From contig SCFE01000018.1 of NCBI GenBank assembly GCA_004352715.1, positions 959,818 to 1,023,817 on the forward strand: a stretch of DNA of 64,000 bases, read 5' to 3'. Of this stretch, positions 22,028 through 33,083 are shown one piece after another (the first letter of the stretch is position 1; every line of letters starts with the position of its first letter). This stretch comes from Hofstenia miamia. Lineage: Eukaryota > Xenacoelomorpha > Acoela. A program made the position numbers and the translations under genes. The notes under the pieces are model-generated. The model was not told the DNA's origin. It saw only the letters and a program-made list of their open reading frames with translations, and made no database searches.

Positions 22028-22307
22028 CCACAAGGCCCGTTTTTCAACCAAGCAGATGGAATGACAATGCAGATGAATTATCAAATGGATCCAGATAAAG
22101 ACTATTCTTCAATTCCTTCAAAAAATGGGTCTCCAATATCATCTCCTGTACATAATTGCCATGGATTTAACTACAATTTTAACTTAACACCCACAAGTCT
22201 GCGTGCACCAATGAGAGTCGGTATTCCAGAAGCACCGGCGGTTCCCCCAAAGCGACCATATGGACGTCATCCCTCACAATCTTCGGATGAATCCAATCGG
22301 CCATTGT
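22028..22307 (+). CDS. Cytoplasmic-tail exon of the membrane-protein gene
   Basis: After the acceptor TTTTTAG a phase-0 frame opens that joins in frame to the transmembrane exon at 12143-12273. The product is hydrophilic and probably disordered: a Gln/Met-rich start (MTMQMNYQMDPDKDYSSIPS), a Ser/Asn region, and a proline-rich basic stretch (EAPAVPPKRPYGRHPS) with a VPPKRP core that could be an SH3-type ligand. The exon probably ends at TTA|GTACGT (22308). If the donor is not used the frame runs 5 codons further and stops at TAG (22322-22324), which would give a shorter isoform. Tyrosines in DYSSI and NYNFN are possible signalling sites. The family is not recognised. Confidence 0.68.
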
Positions 22308-22350
22308 TAGTACGTTGCATGTAGAACCAGTTTAATAGTTTTTTAGAGAG

Positions 22351-22521
22351 TGCGAATTAAATCCCCAGTATCGCGCTCAGCTCCGGAGACAGTACAGTGA
22401 TCAGCCAACATTTTATCCTCACGATTTTTGCGCGCATAGCCTAGCTAGGTCGCCACACTGCTGTAATGGGACGCCAATCCACGAGCATCATGACGATGCA
22501 TTCGACTTCTGCGAACGCAAG
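22351..22521 (+). CDS. Second cytoplasmic-tail exon (His/Cys-rich), membrane-protein gene
   Basis: A GC-richer block is open in one frame for 57 codons. It encodes CELNPQYRAQLRRQYSDQPT, then a Cys/His-rich part (HDFCAHSLARSPHCCNG, IHEHHDDAFDFCERK). It ends at a donor AAG|GTATCC in phase 0, which matches the phase-0 start of the last exon. The acceptor is less certain. TTTTTTAGAGAG| at 22350 gives a phase-0 join with the previous exon but an intron of only 43 bp. The alternative acceptor at 22346 breaks the frame. Coding character is judged from base composition, frame openness and compatible phases. Confidence 0.6.
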
Positions 22522-22671
22522 GTATCCTATCCTGGCACTAATAATCTCCTGTTTGCCTAACCCTCTCACATTTGCACTAACTTTTCCCTTCCAATGTTGC
22601 ATGATTGCATGAGTTCATTTTTAGCGTATCCCCAGCATGAATTGCTAGTCTTGGCTAACATGTGATTACAG

Positions 22672-22728
22672 AGTTCGCAGCCGGTTTATGCGGAATTGGA
22701 CAGTATTTACGGAGAATCAAGAGCGTGA
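22672..22728 (+). CDS. Last exon: C-terminal tyrosine motif and stop, membrane-protein gene
   Basis: After the acceptor GTGATTACAG the phase-0 frame encodes SSQPVYAELDSIYGESRA and stops at TGA (22726-22728). The sequence carries two tyrosines. PVYAELDSI fits the (I/V)xYxx(L/I) pattern of an ITIM-like or clathrin-adaptor (Yxx-hydrophobic) motif; SIYGE is the second. The exon can join in frame to the exon at 22351-22521, or directly to the one ending at 22307. An AATAAA lies at 22729-22734, overlapping the region just after the stop, so the 3' UTR may be very short. Such tails recruit SH2-domain proteins in signalling receptors; the partner here is unknown. Confidence 0.65.
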   Translation, partial: SSQPVYAELDSIYGESRA

Positions 22729-22734
22729 AATAAA
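22729..22734 (+). promoter_or_regulatory. Possible polyadenylation signal AATAAA
   Basis: AATAAA begins directly after the TGA stop of the membrane-protein gene. If used, cleavage would fall about 15-25 bp downstream. The position is unusually close to the stop, so a later signal is also possible. Confidence 0.35.
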
Positions 22735-23358
22735 CATTTTTGATAATATGAATTTGGCTGAAGCATATTGCCCACTATTGTCTTCATTGTATTTTTATCA
22801 TGTTTTGTAATTGAATTTTTTTCAGTATAAATATTATTTTAATCATATTTCTAGAGTGTGATCATTATTAATACTAACTATATTAACACGAAAGCTCCAT
22901 CGTGAACTACATAATATTCTTTCTAAGAGGTCACACAAAATCTAATTTCAACCTGTTAACCCTCGTTCATTTAGTTTATTTATCTTCTAAATCAAAGTTA
23001 GGTATAAGTACTTTTAGTAGTTCAGATATGAATCACTTATTCTTTGAGATTAATGCATTTCATTTAATGTTCCCTGATCTATTTAATTTAAGCATTTTGT
23101 GTGTAATCATTTACTAAAACAGTGTCATTCAGTGTCATTTGAGAAACGTTTTGCATTATTCCAAAACTTATTGAAAAACTTATCGGTACATACTTGAATA
23201 CCTTAGGATGTAAAATGCATATGTGAGTTTATTCTAGGAATGTTTACCTAAATTATATTTTGTTAAATGCTCTTTAAATATTCATATTTTAAAGTAAATA
23301 TATTAACTTTTCAGACTGTATATACATCTAAACATTTTCCAAACAATATAAGCTAATA
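22735..23358. other. Non-coding DNA, nothing recognised
   Basis: Downstream flank of the membrane-protein gene, AT-rich, with no coding motifs. It may contain its 3' UTR. Confidence 0.45.
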
Positions 23359-23990
23359 TTATACAAAAGTCTTTACTTCAAAAATTCCTTGTGCAAAGTT
23401 ACCGAAAGAAATAGTAGAAATTGATTCAAAATTGAGTTTTGGATCCAGATTAGTGATCCAATCAAGGTTTCTAAAGATAAGGGAAATTATATTATGAGAT
23501 AAGATAAAACAAGATATTCTATGTTTAGAGATTTTATTTACAATTTGGAAAACTGATAAATCACTAAATAGCGTCGATAAATGTACAAAATTAAAAAAAT
23601 ACATGCTATGTGTACAAGAAAGTTTCAGGCTTCGGATATTGTTGTGTTTTCGTAGAATAATCAATATGAATTTGTAACCTATCCAAGATTTTCCACGGAT
23701 GAACTTTTGTTTTAGAATTACTTCCTTAACACGTTTGCAAAATTGTTTTAAATTTTTAATACATTTGATTACTTGAGCGAATTCATTCCATTGTCTTGTT
23801 GCATTACTTATAAAAGAATTTCGTTTGATTTTAGATTTATACTTGGTTATAACAAATCTTTTTGTTCTTTCGTTGAACTTGTTTAAAAATTCTTGGAGCT
23901 TTATATAATTATAAGGCAGAAGTAATTTGGCAATTTTATATAATATCACCTTTTCAAAGCATTTGTATTTCTTTTGCAAACAATTATATG
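23359..23990 (-). pseudogene. LINE D: C-terminal fragment of a LINE ORF2
   Basis: The minus-strand frame of about 200 codons contains the characteristic end of CR1/RTE-like ORF2. A basic run (NKFNERTKRFVITKYKSKIK) leads to NSFISNATRQWNEFAQVIK, then LKQFCKRVKEVILKQKF, the WNxLP-type motif and following helix found after the RT thumb. No RT palm or endonuclease is present, so it is a strongly 5'-truncated copy, the normal result of incomplete target-primed reverse transcription. The remainder of the frame after the Lys-rich helix has no recognised domain and may be host flank. Confidence 0.7.
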
Positions 23991-24235
23991 GCCAATTTAT
24001 GAAGAGTTTTGAGATTTTTTAACTGGTTCAAATGTCCAAAGAATAGGGAAATTGTATAAGGACATTTTCTGGTAGTTGGCTTTTAACGTGGCTAATAGTT
24101 TTTATACCAATAGCAGTTTTCTTTTGTAATAATTTAACATATTTATTAAATAACAAATTTGAATAGCCCGTAAATACTTAAAAGATCAAATTTTGGTATT
24201 TTCTATTATCAATTTTTTTTTCAGCATTATGAATA
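23991..24235. other. Spacer
   Basis: Short non-coding stretch between LINE D and the TTAA-flanked element. It may be the upstream remnant of the same LINE insertion. Confidence 0.35.
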
Positions 24236-25052
24236 TTAACCCCTCTAATACCGTCCATTAAATTTGCCTAAGCGCCTGCTTGGGTCATTTTTGCCCCGTT
24301 AATTTTTGAGATATATGTGCTTTTTTATTAATTCATTATTCTTTTTTTGTTCAAGATCAATTGAAAGCATATGTACTAAATCTATTTTATTGGGTTTTGG
24401 TTACAGTTTTTACATGTAAATGTTGTTAAACAATGCATTTACAAATATATTTTCGACAATTAATGCAAATATGTTGTAGATTGATTCTTTGGAAGTCGTT
24501 CTAACACCACAAGAATTTGAATCCTCAGAATCATTGCTGACATTGCTATCGCCGTAAATAACCAAATAAAAACGAAGCATTCATATATTACGTATAGAAC
24601 ACAAAATCGATCTATATTCATATGCAATGGTTCTAATTGCTGGTGCAAGCCATAAATAATTGAGTAAAAATCGTAAAGTGCATATGGATAAACAGATTTT
24701 TCTGTCAAACACGTGCTCTCAAATTAGATTTAACTACTACTCATGACGCATATCAATTCCAGACATAAAAAATCAGGTTTATATGCTGGTTTACGTTAAA
24801 AACAAAAGTGCCACAGTACGCATTGAAACTCGCTTACCTTTTCGCTCTCATTTTCCGATACAATTGATGCTTCACTGACTTTAGATTTCATTATCAGAAG
24901 ATTCTTGTGCATCATCCTTAATGAAAAATGAATTGATACGGGGTGTACGAATTCACTTTGGATACCTATGCATAACTAAAAACAAGGTTTTTCTATTTAG
25001 GGCTTAAAAGTTTTGTTGGGTCAAAAATAACCCCTTCGGATTCTTGCGTTAA
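24236..25052 (-). mobile_element. Probable decayed piggyBac element between two TTAA sites
   Basis: TTAACCCCTCTAATACCGTC at 24236 and, on the other strand, TTAACGCAAGAATCCGAAGG at 25052 bound an 817-bp block; both ends sit on TTAA. Each has a subterminal GGGTCAxxTTTxxCCCC-like motif in inverted orientation. On the minus strand there are acidic Ser/Asp-rich segments (GDSNVSNDSEDSNSCG near 24560-24500, and a DDAQESSDNE-like stretch near 24915) that resemble the N-terminal acidic domain of piggyBac transposases, plus an AAAG|GTAAGC donor-like site. No catalytic domain remains, and the terminal inverted repeats are weak. Confidence 0.42.
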
Positions 25053-25575
25053 TACAGAAAAAAATACCTAATATTTTATATAAGAATGCGTGTTTTAAAA
25101 GTTAAAATAAGATAAGATATGATATTCTTCATTCAGATAATATTTTGAATTACAAGACTGGTTATTATCTGAATAGCGTCAAGAATGATAACAAATAACT
25201 AAATATTTACAAAAAATAAGACTACAAAGTCTGTTCTGTTCAGGCTATGCAAATTAATTGCGCGTTATTTTATAATCTTTGTTGTAAAATTTGAATTATA
25301 ACCATGATTTACTCAAAATGAAGTTTTCTTTCAACATAAATGCTTCCAATTCTCTTTTAAACTTAATTGCACTCTTTATCATTTTAATTTCACTTGGAAA
25401 TCGATTCCAATTGCGAACTGCAACAATAATAAAAGACTGTTGCTTGATTTTTTTTTACTAATTGAATGCTAGTATAATGATTAGTTCTTATATTGTCTCA
25501 TGACAAAAGCATGGAAATGATATTGAATTATAAGGAGGTAATTTAATTCTTATTTTAAAAAACTTGATCAAAATA

Positions 25576-27067
25576 TTAAAAACAAAAAGTTGATTTGGAA
25601 ACAGCATTGATGACCAAATGTAATTTCGTGTTTTTGAGGAGTTTTTCTGACAAACATTCAATGCCCATTTTAATTGTATTGTAAGTTTTTTTTACTAATA
25701 ATTCATTTAAATTTGAAAAAAGTGTATTTGCATAATTAAGATGACTCATGACTAAATCATGAAATAATTGAATCATATTGGCAGAGGGTAAATGTTCAGC
25801 TACGTGTGATATTGTTTTAATACTCACTGTCATGCGCTTCAAAATTTCTTTTACTTGCAGCTTGAATGCTAATTTTGAGTCAATAGTTATGCCTATAGAT
25901 ATTTGAAAGATTGGGGTTTAGGGTAAGTAAGTAAAAAATTTGATAGTAATACACTTTTTACCTGAAGATTCAGTTTTTTCACAATTGTTGTTGAATTTGC
26001 GCCTCTTAAAATATTTACTCAATTTTTCACAATTTTGTTTTATATCATTTATTGCTTGATTTAAGAATGTATTTCCACTAAAAATGCATCGGTGTATTGA
26101 ATCAATTGACAATTTGTATGTTGCTGCATGTCGTTTACATATACGTTAAAAAGTAGCGGTTCAATAATGGTACCTTGTGGTACTCTGTTTTTTTTATAGA
26201 TAACCAACTAGAGAGAGTAATTTAACGCACTGAATTCTGTTGGTTAAATAACTAGATATTAATTTAACGCTACTTTCAGAAAATTCTAACGTTTCTAATT
26301 TCATATATCAAGATATCGTTATTAATAGAGTCAAAAGCTTTTGAAAGATCGAGACACGCCACTGCAACAAATTTGTCGGAGTCAAGAGATGATCACCAAT
26401 TTTTGGTAGCATACAAAAGAGCATCATCAGTTGAAAAATTCTTGCAGAAATCAAATTGTGTTTTTGACATTAATTGGTGTTTTGAAAGGTGGTCACTAAT
26501 TTGATTATGTAAGATGTCGTTTGAAAATTTTACTTCATTAGCGAAGTAATTGAGATCGGCCTATTATTAATAGATAAAGTAACATCTTTCTTTTTGAAAA
26601 CCGGAGTGGTATATGTTTGTTTCAAACAATTTGGAAAGTTGTTTTGTTTTAAGGATTCATTGAAGATGAATTTTAGAGTTTCAGCAATTATAAACGCAGT
26701 TGTTTTTAGTAACCAGGAAGGAATTTTAGATGGACCACTAGATTTATTGGGTTTTAGTTCATTAGTTTTAATCGTTTCGTACGTAGTCGAAAAACGAAAA
26801 CTAAATTGGGGCATTTTATTATTAATATTTGGTGATTGATATTTGATATGCGGTCTTCTAAATTTTCCCAAGTTTCGTTTAGTGCATTAGTAATATCAAA
26901 ATCATTTGTAAATGAGTTCCCATCAGAGTCTTTAATGTCCTCAATGATTGTAGATTAAAATTTACCGTGCTAGCAATTTCATGAATGAGCTTCCATTTGG
27001 ACTTTTGGTTTAGTAAAATTTTGAATTCATTTTTATTATTTTTTATTAAAAGATTTACGATTTTCAA
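25576..27067 (-). pseudogene. LINE C reverse transcriptase, broken
   Basis: In minus-strand order, the fingers are at 26871-26530 (KPNKSSGPSKIPSWLLK, then TTPVFKKKD and NNRPISITSL). Motif A is at about 26380-26310 (ACLDLSKAFDSINNDIL), with the first catalytic aspartate present. Motif B is at about 26195-26150 (RVPQGTIIEPLLFNVYVNDM). The YADD position is changed to YTDA near 26105, destroying the second catalytic aspartate pair. The thumb is at 26100-25918 (KLSKYFKRRKFNNNCEKTE), followed by a connection with SHLNYANTLFSNLN at 25842-25576. Stops and frameshifts separate most blocks. The enzyme would have copied LINE RNA at a nicked chromosomal target. Confidence 0.85.
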
Positions 27068-27181
27068 TATTTGATAAATTTCTTGCTTCTTTATAAGCTA
27101 AGAAATTTTCGCTAGATTTTGTCAATGAGAAATTCTTAAAGCGTTGTTCTTTTTAATAATCTATTTTTTTCCAAAAATCAG

Positions 27182-27595
27182 TTAATCAAGGTTTAGATTT
27201 GTTACATCTAGAGGAATATTTGTTGAAATTTTTGTTATTAAGATCTTCTTTTCCGGACAGAAAATATTAAGGTGTTTTTCAAAGATTGAAATCATAGAAT
27301 TAGTATCTTGTGCATAATACACTTCATGCCAATTTTCTAGAGTCAGCGATAAATTTAGTTTTTTAACATCATAATTATTTCTTTTCCAAATTGTGGTCCA
27401 TTTCCTAACTATTGAATATACCGGTTTTTGAAAGCTTATATAAGTAATGCAATGATCGGAGAACGGACATTCAGCAGTAAGATGTGTAAGTTTTGAAAAA
27501 TCATTATCTGACACTATGAAGTAATCAATAAGCGGGCTAGTCGTTGCAGTGACCCTTGACGGTGAAATTTTATTAACATTGTTCAGGTTAAACAT
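27182..27595 (-). pseudogene. LINE C endonuclease C-terminal part
   Basis: The 137-codon frame holds the last endonuclease motifs: TTSPLIDYFIVSDND and the catalytic-histidine motif PFSDHCITYISF. Both are typical of apurinic-type endonucleases in CR1/L2/Jockey LINEs. The N-terminal half (glutamate and GDFN motifs) is not present. A linker rich in Lys/Asn follows towards RT. Confidence 0.82.
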
Positions 27596-27879
27596 GTTTA
27601 TTCAGATTAAACATATATAATATAATTGTTAAATTTTCGACATATCAATATCAACTAGCTTCTAATTTCGCAAATTCATTGGTTACATTTCAGATTTAGA
27701 TATCCACTTTCAGCCTAAGTGTCTACAAATTGTAGATTATTACCTAGTATCATCTAATATCGTATTTCTCTTTTAGTTATGCCAAAAGCTTACCTATTAA
27801 AACTCACATTGCCTTGTAAAATTTTTCAATTTATTATTAGGATCAAGTAGCTTCTGGTTGTGACATTTTAGTGAAGGAG

Positions 27880-28390
27880 CAGGTCAAACATATCAATAGA
27901 AAATGATGAATCAGCCGGCACTAGACATCTTTCAGAGAGCAATGACAAATAATTGTTCCAAATTTCTTTTACTGGAACTTGAACAGACAAATAAATGACG
28001 TTAATGGGTATACATTGAGAATAAAATAGGGAAGAATTGACATCTTATTTGACAGAAAAGAATGGAGAAGTATCCAGTTCACTTATTTCTTTGATAACAA
28101 CAACATTGCTTTCATTCGCATGCACCAAAGAAGAACAGAATTGTAGTACTGCTAAGCAGCTGTTACTTGATCAAAATTGACTGATAATAAGGTTTCCTCT
28201 TCACTGAGAACATCAGGGGACTCATTTCGATGCAGTTTCAATACAAAACCTTTGTAATGTTCAGCCGGTTTATGAAGAAACCCACTCAATTGACCAAGTT
28301 GAAAAAAACAGTGATTACCCAGAAAGTACTCACTGCGTCATTGTTAAAACAATTACATGTAATGGATGCAAAAGCTAAGACTGCCCCACG
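27880..28390 (-). pseudogene. Decayed coding fragment of unknown gene
   Basis: The minus strand can be read as about 150 amino-acid-like codons in two frames. One gives LGQLSGFLHKPAEHYKGFVL, then SPDVLSEEETLLSVNFDQVT, ending at TAG. A one-base shift continues with VLQFCSSLVHANESNVVVIK, ISELDTSPFFSVK, a stop, and VPVKEIWNNYLSLLSERCLV, then DSSFSIDMFDLL. The composition is that of a normal globular or helical protein and stands out from the surrounding noise. It has at least two frameshifts and one internal stop. I do not recognise the parent. It could be a processed pseudogene piece, an old exon or part of a DNA transposon. Confidence 0.4.
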
Positions 28391-29170
28391 TTTTGATCTT
28401 TTATTAGGGAATATTTCCTCTTACCTTAACATATTTTTTGCTTTGAAATATAATTTTATAATTGTATTGCATTCAAGTTTATCTAGATTTAATATCTAAC
28501 TTTCAAATAAAGTAATATTTCTTCCCTCAATAATCACTCTACAAAATGTAGAAGTTTAAGCTGTTAAAGTTGAGAAATCCTTTGATTGATAAAGGTGAAT
28601 AATGTAGCATCATCCGAGAATAATAACCAAAACTCTATCAATGATTTCTGTTAATTCTTGGAAAATGCGTTTAGTAATTTTGACAGTGTAATTTCGGCAA
28701 GTATTAGTCGCCAAAATGGTTTGACAAAATTAAGTGTGGACGAATCGCCTGCACACAGTTCTGCAAAGCCACGAGGTACGCAGAAATTTGAAGCGTGGGA
28801 AAACCCAAATTGAAATTAAGGCGCTGGTACTTGTTTGACATCAATAATCAGTAAATATGTTTTAATAAATTTTGTATAAATAAGAACTACGAGCTGTGAA
28901 TATGATGAACATTAACCTCGTTATATTTTCTCTTTATTATCGCGGTTTGATTTATTAAATAATGCAAAGCTAAACGGTCTCTGTGCGCAACAATCGTAGT
29001 GCTATCAGCGGAGGAGTAATTAATGGGTATCGCGCTCGATTGTTGTATTGCAGCTAAGTTATGAATAGGTGTAGGGATTTTTACCCGTTTGGCTTGCACT
29101 TGATTCATTCCTTGGCATATAGTAATAAATGCAAGAAAGGCGTTTTGCCACCGTAGGTAAATATTATTAT
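28391..29170. other. Non-coding DNA with one unrecognised 73-codon ORF
   Basis: The only open frame, at 29108-28887 on the minus strand (MNQVQAKRVKIPTPIHNLAA ...), has a balanced composition but no known motif and no splice context. Confidence 0.35.
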
Positions 29171-30454
29171 TTATCCTAACCGAATTTTAGATCCAAATTC
29201 TGACAGATAATGTGACCGATAATGTGACTGATGGTATTGTTATTTTAATAGTAGTTTGTAGCTAGCGTTTGTATATAGTTTTTTAGTAGCTAGCGTTGTG
29301 TCTTAATTTTAGCTNNNNNNNNNNNNNNNNNNNNNNNNNNNNNNNNNNNNNNNNNNNNNNNNNNNNNNNNNNNNNNNNNNNNNNNNNNNNNNNNNNNNNN
29401 NNNNNNNNNNNNNNNNNNNNNNNNNNNNNNNNNNNNNNNNNNNNNNNNNNNNNNNNNNNNNNNNNNNNNNNNNNNNNNNNNNNNNNNNNNNNNNNNNNNN
29501 NNNNNNNNNNNNNNNNNNNNNNNNNNNNNNNNNNNNNNNNNNNNNNNNNNNNNNNNNNNNNNNNNNNNNNNNNNNNNNNNNNNNNNNNNNNNNNNNNNNN
29601 NNNNNNNNNNNNNNNNNNNNNNNNNNNNNNNNNNNNNNNNNNNNNNNNNNNNNNNNNNNNNNNNNNNNNNNNNNNNNNNNNNNNNNNNNNNNNNNNNNNN
29701 NNNNNNNNNNNNNNNNNNNNNNNNNNNNNNNNNNNNNNNNNNNNNNNNNNNNNNNNNNNNNNNNNNNNNNNNNNNNNNNNNNNNNNNNNNNNNNNNNNNN
29801 NNNNNNNNNNNNNNNNNNNNNNNNNNNNNNNNNNNNNNNNNNNNNNNNNNNNNNNNNNNNNNNNNNNNNNNNNNNNNNNNNNNNNNNNNNNNNNNNNNNN
29901 NNNNNNNNNNNNNNNNNNNNNNNNNNNNNNNNNNNNNNNNNNNNNNNNNNNNNNNNNNNNNNNNNNNNNNNNNNNNNNNNNNNNNNNNNNNNNNNNNNNN
30001 NNNNNNNNNNNNNNNNNNNNNNNNNNNNNNNNNNNNNNNNNNNNNNNNNNNNNNNNNNNNNNNNNNNNNNNNNNNNNNNNNNNNNNNNNNNNNNNNNNNN
30101 NNNNNNNNNNNNNNNNNNNNNNNNNNNNNNNNNNNNNNNNNNNNNNNNNNNNNNNNNNNNNNNNNNNNNNNNNNNNNNNNNNNNNNNNNNNNNNNNNNNN
30201 NNNNNNNNNNNNNNNNNNNNNNNNNNNNNNNNNNNNNNNNNNNNNNNNNNNNNNNNNNNNNNNNNNNNNNNNNNNNNNNNNNNNNNNNNNNNNNNNNNNN
30301 NNNNNNNNNNNNNNATCTTAACCGAATTTTAGATCCAAATTCTGACAAATAATGTGACCAATAATGTGACCAATAGTATTGTTATTTTATAGTAGTTTGT
30401 AGCTAGCGTTTGTATATAGTTTTTAGTAGCTAGCGTTGTGTCTTAATTTTAGCT
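29170..30454. repeat. Duplicated 140-bp block on both sides of a 1000-bp gap
   Basis: The block starting TAACCGAATTTTAGATCCAA and ending in TGTGTCTTAATTTTAGCT lies at 29178-29314 and again at 30318-30453, either side of undetermined bases 29315-30314. The copies differ at several positions (for example GACAGATAATGTGACCGATA against GACAAATAATGTGACCAATA), so they are not one read used twice. They may be two units of a tandem repeat or two LTR-like copies with the interior missing. GTAGCTAGCGTT is also repeated inside each. Confidence 0.75.
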
Positions 30455-30580
30455 TGTCAGTAGTTTATAGTTTATTTGTTTGTATCGTACGAAATTATTA
30501 TATGTAGGAAGCTGCTCTATATGATAGCTAAAGTTTTTACGTAATAGCAGCTAGTGTCTGTACATGCCAACTACTGACAA
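30454..30580. repeat. 127-bp segment bounded by a 12-bp inverted repeat
   Basis: TTGTCAGTAGTT at 30454-30465 and AACTACTGACAA at 30569-30580 are exact complements. The segment could be a tiny TIR element or a chance pair next to the gap-flanking repeat. Target duplications were not evident. Confidence 0.4.
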
Positions 30581-31500
30581 TACACGAATTGAGCTTGAGC
30601 ACTAAGTCGAATTGTGTTCGTAGTTTATTTCACTCAATAAGGCACACATAACAAATATAGTTTCATGAGACTGAGCTGAGCTGGAATCACAATGGATTGG
30701 ATCTTTAACTACATACAAGGATGGAGTTGCGGATAGCTTCTGTCGAGCCTGTTATGATCTCAATGACTTGGCGTCGGGCAAGTGCGCCCAGAGATTACAA
30801 CCCTCTTCTACCGATGGAGTATCTAAATAGTACTACTTTATAATTGTTACTAGAACAGCCGTCAAAGCAGTGTAGTATACACAATTAAAGAAAAGAAGAG
30901 GAAGTTTAGATAATACTTACCCCGTGAGGGCTGACGCTGATCTCTTGTTAATTCCCTAAGTATATTATCGAGTTATGAAGTGTTAGTTTCACCTGGGTAG
31001 CGATATTACAATAAAGTAGTCACGATTATAAAATTTATAAACTCGCCATTTCAGTTCTTTTATATTATACGTGTAAAAGTAATTTTTCATACCAATCTTA
31101 CAGTTTTTAGTCAATATATATATATTAAATATATTTTGGTAATTCATTCTATATATTTATAGCTGTACTTAGAAATGAGTTTTTCATTATTTGCTGCTTA
31201 TACTTAATTGGTTCAATTATATGCGTTCTTTTTGTTTTTTTTTATTAATTAATTTTGCAGGAAGAAAGTCATTTTTTTATATTGGAAAGTATAGTTAATT
31301 GTTTTGAAAAAAAATGTCGTTAGGACATTTATATAGATATGACATTGTGGATGTAGAAATAAGTTTGAGATCTTTCTCTATTCATTTTTCTTATTAAAGC
31401 TTTGATTATTTACTGCTAATCTGATAGCCCAATTTAGTTGTAGCTGAAATTTTTTGTTATATATCTGTGTAGAGTATATTGGCATAGTTGAAATGGCTTG
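30581..31500. other. Non-coding DNA, possibly LTR-like
   Basis: The region contains a moderately GC-rich patch (30660-30800) with a CACTCAATAAGGCACACA stretch that resembles a polyadenylation region of an LTR. No coding sequence was seen. Confidence 0.3.
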
Positions 31501-31990
31501 ACCCTAATACTCACAACCTTTTTTATAGTACGTTGGTTTCACAGGGGGAGGTAGAAATACTCCCATGTTTATTTTTGATATATGAATGCACAAAGTGTGG
31601 CACAAAGGTAATATGAGATAAAAAGTATGAAAAACGTCCAAAAACATTTTTATCCAAAAAATTTGGCAAAAATGCCAAGAGATGTATTATGTCAAAATAG
31701 TTATTATTTTTGATCAACTTTTAACATTTTACTATTTAAAAGACAAATTATAAGGTCTAGTAATAACTTAAGGCATATGAATTTGTAGTTATTAATGCTG
31801 ATGTCGGCATTTTTTGTCTTTGTCTAGTCATTTTTATATTTCTATATTAATATGAATGCCAATTAATGTTGACAAAATAGTCATAATTCCTTTAAAAAAT
31901 CGCTTTCACCCTAAAATTTTCACAGAATGCGTTAACCTAAATTTAATGAGGTTGCAGGTTCAACTAATCTTTCAAATTTGGTTTAAAAAA
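31501..31990 (+). repeat. Interspersed repeat copy 1 (about 490 bp)
   Basis: This block is homologous to 33084-33607 over its full length. Shared landmarks include TACGTTGGTTTCACA, TTATTTTTGATATATGAA, GGCACAAAGGTAATATG, TCTAGTAATAACTTAAGGCA and TCACAGAAT-CGTxAA. The two copies are diverged by substitutions and small indels, and are in the same orientation. Copy 1 lacks a GACGTCAGC-rich insert of about 50 bp present in copy 2. Confidence 0.8.
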
Positions 31991-33083
31991 GTTATTAATA
32001 CAAATTTACTCTGACAAGATATGTGTAGGTGAAGAAAAAGGAATTTCCTGCCTATGAAAATATTATTTTTAAATTAGAAATTCAATATTATTCATTTGGT
32101 TTATGATGGTAATGTAAGAACTTAAAATGACTTAGACAAATTTCCAATAATTATTTGAAAGAATTCAGCTTAAAATCTAATGTTTGTTTTAAAATTGAAA
32201 TTTTTTTTTCAAATATTGGCGAAAAGAATTTTTAAAACCAAAGGACTTAAAAATCATATTGTATGCAATAAACTAGATAAGTATGTAATTGAGTGGAAAC
32301 ATGGTGAAAGATTAAGGTCACGCATAGTAATTCAAATTTGCCAAATTTATACAAGCTACAGCCAGGGGGTAGGAGGAATCTACCCTTTCTTCAAGTTCCA
32401 ATATTGTTTGTTTTTAATTGAAAAATATAATATTCTGATAAAAATTTAAAATATTGAAAACGACGGTGTAAAATGGATTTCAACGGGTATTTTTGCAATA
32501 AATGACTGTTTCTTGACGGCTTCGTCGCATTATTGATCACCGGGGATTTATATTTTAACCTAAAAATCAAATTTAAATTTCTTGCTGCTATTTTAACAAC
32601 AATCTAACCACAAATTCTCTACAATGACAATAACACATGGTATAAAATCTATAATATTCAAACTATATAAATGAAATTATAAAATCGAATTATATTTGTT
32701 TATAACCTCTATGATTATAGAAAAATTTCAATTTGTCCTTAAATTGTCAATTATAAATTCAGTTTTCATCAATGAAGCTGTGAAGTAGCTCATCAAATTA
32801 TCTCAATAAATATGTATTGTACGTAAATTATAACAAAAAAAGTCTAATTTAGTGTGAAAACATAAAATATTGACACTTTATTAAGAAGTTGGGAAATATT
32901 ACCCGTCAAATCTTGCACAAAGGGAGATATTCATGTAAATATTGAAAGCAAAAAATTATTAATAAACGTTTTTTCAACAATATTGCCATCTAGACAATGA
33001 AATAATATGAAGTATTTAGAGAAGCATGCAATTGAAATACAACTGCATGTATTCAGTTGAAAAAATAGAACGCAATATGATTT
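31991..33083. other. Non-coding DNA between the two repeat copies
   Basis: AT-rich. A short open frame at 32180-32449 has no recognised motif. Nothing else seen. Confidence 0.4.

Larger units (their letters stand above)
25300..27600 (-). mobile_element. LINE C: 5'-truncated CR1-like LINE
   Basis: The 2.3-kb minus-strand copy starts inside the endonuclease domain (about 27600) and runs through RT to the C-terminal WNxFP motif near 25400 (VRNWNRFPSEIK). It therefore has a nearly complete 3' half and a missing 5' half. Motifs are spread over several frames. Compared with LINE B the C-terminus differs (no Cys-rich end), so these are separate families. Confidence 0.82.

Noticed and set aside
29290-30348. 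Long open frames across 29315-30314, 50224-51223 and other N runs
   Set aside because: They are open only because undetermined bases cannot encode stops; the real flanks give fewer than 30 codons or no motif.
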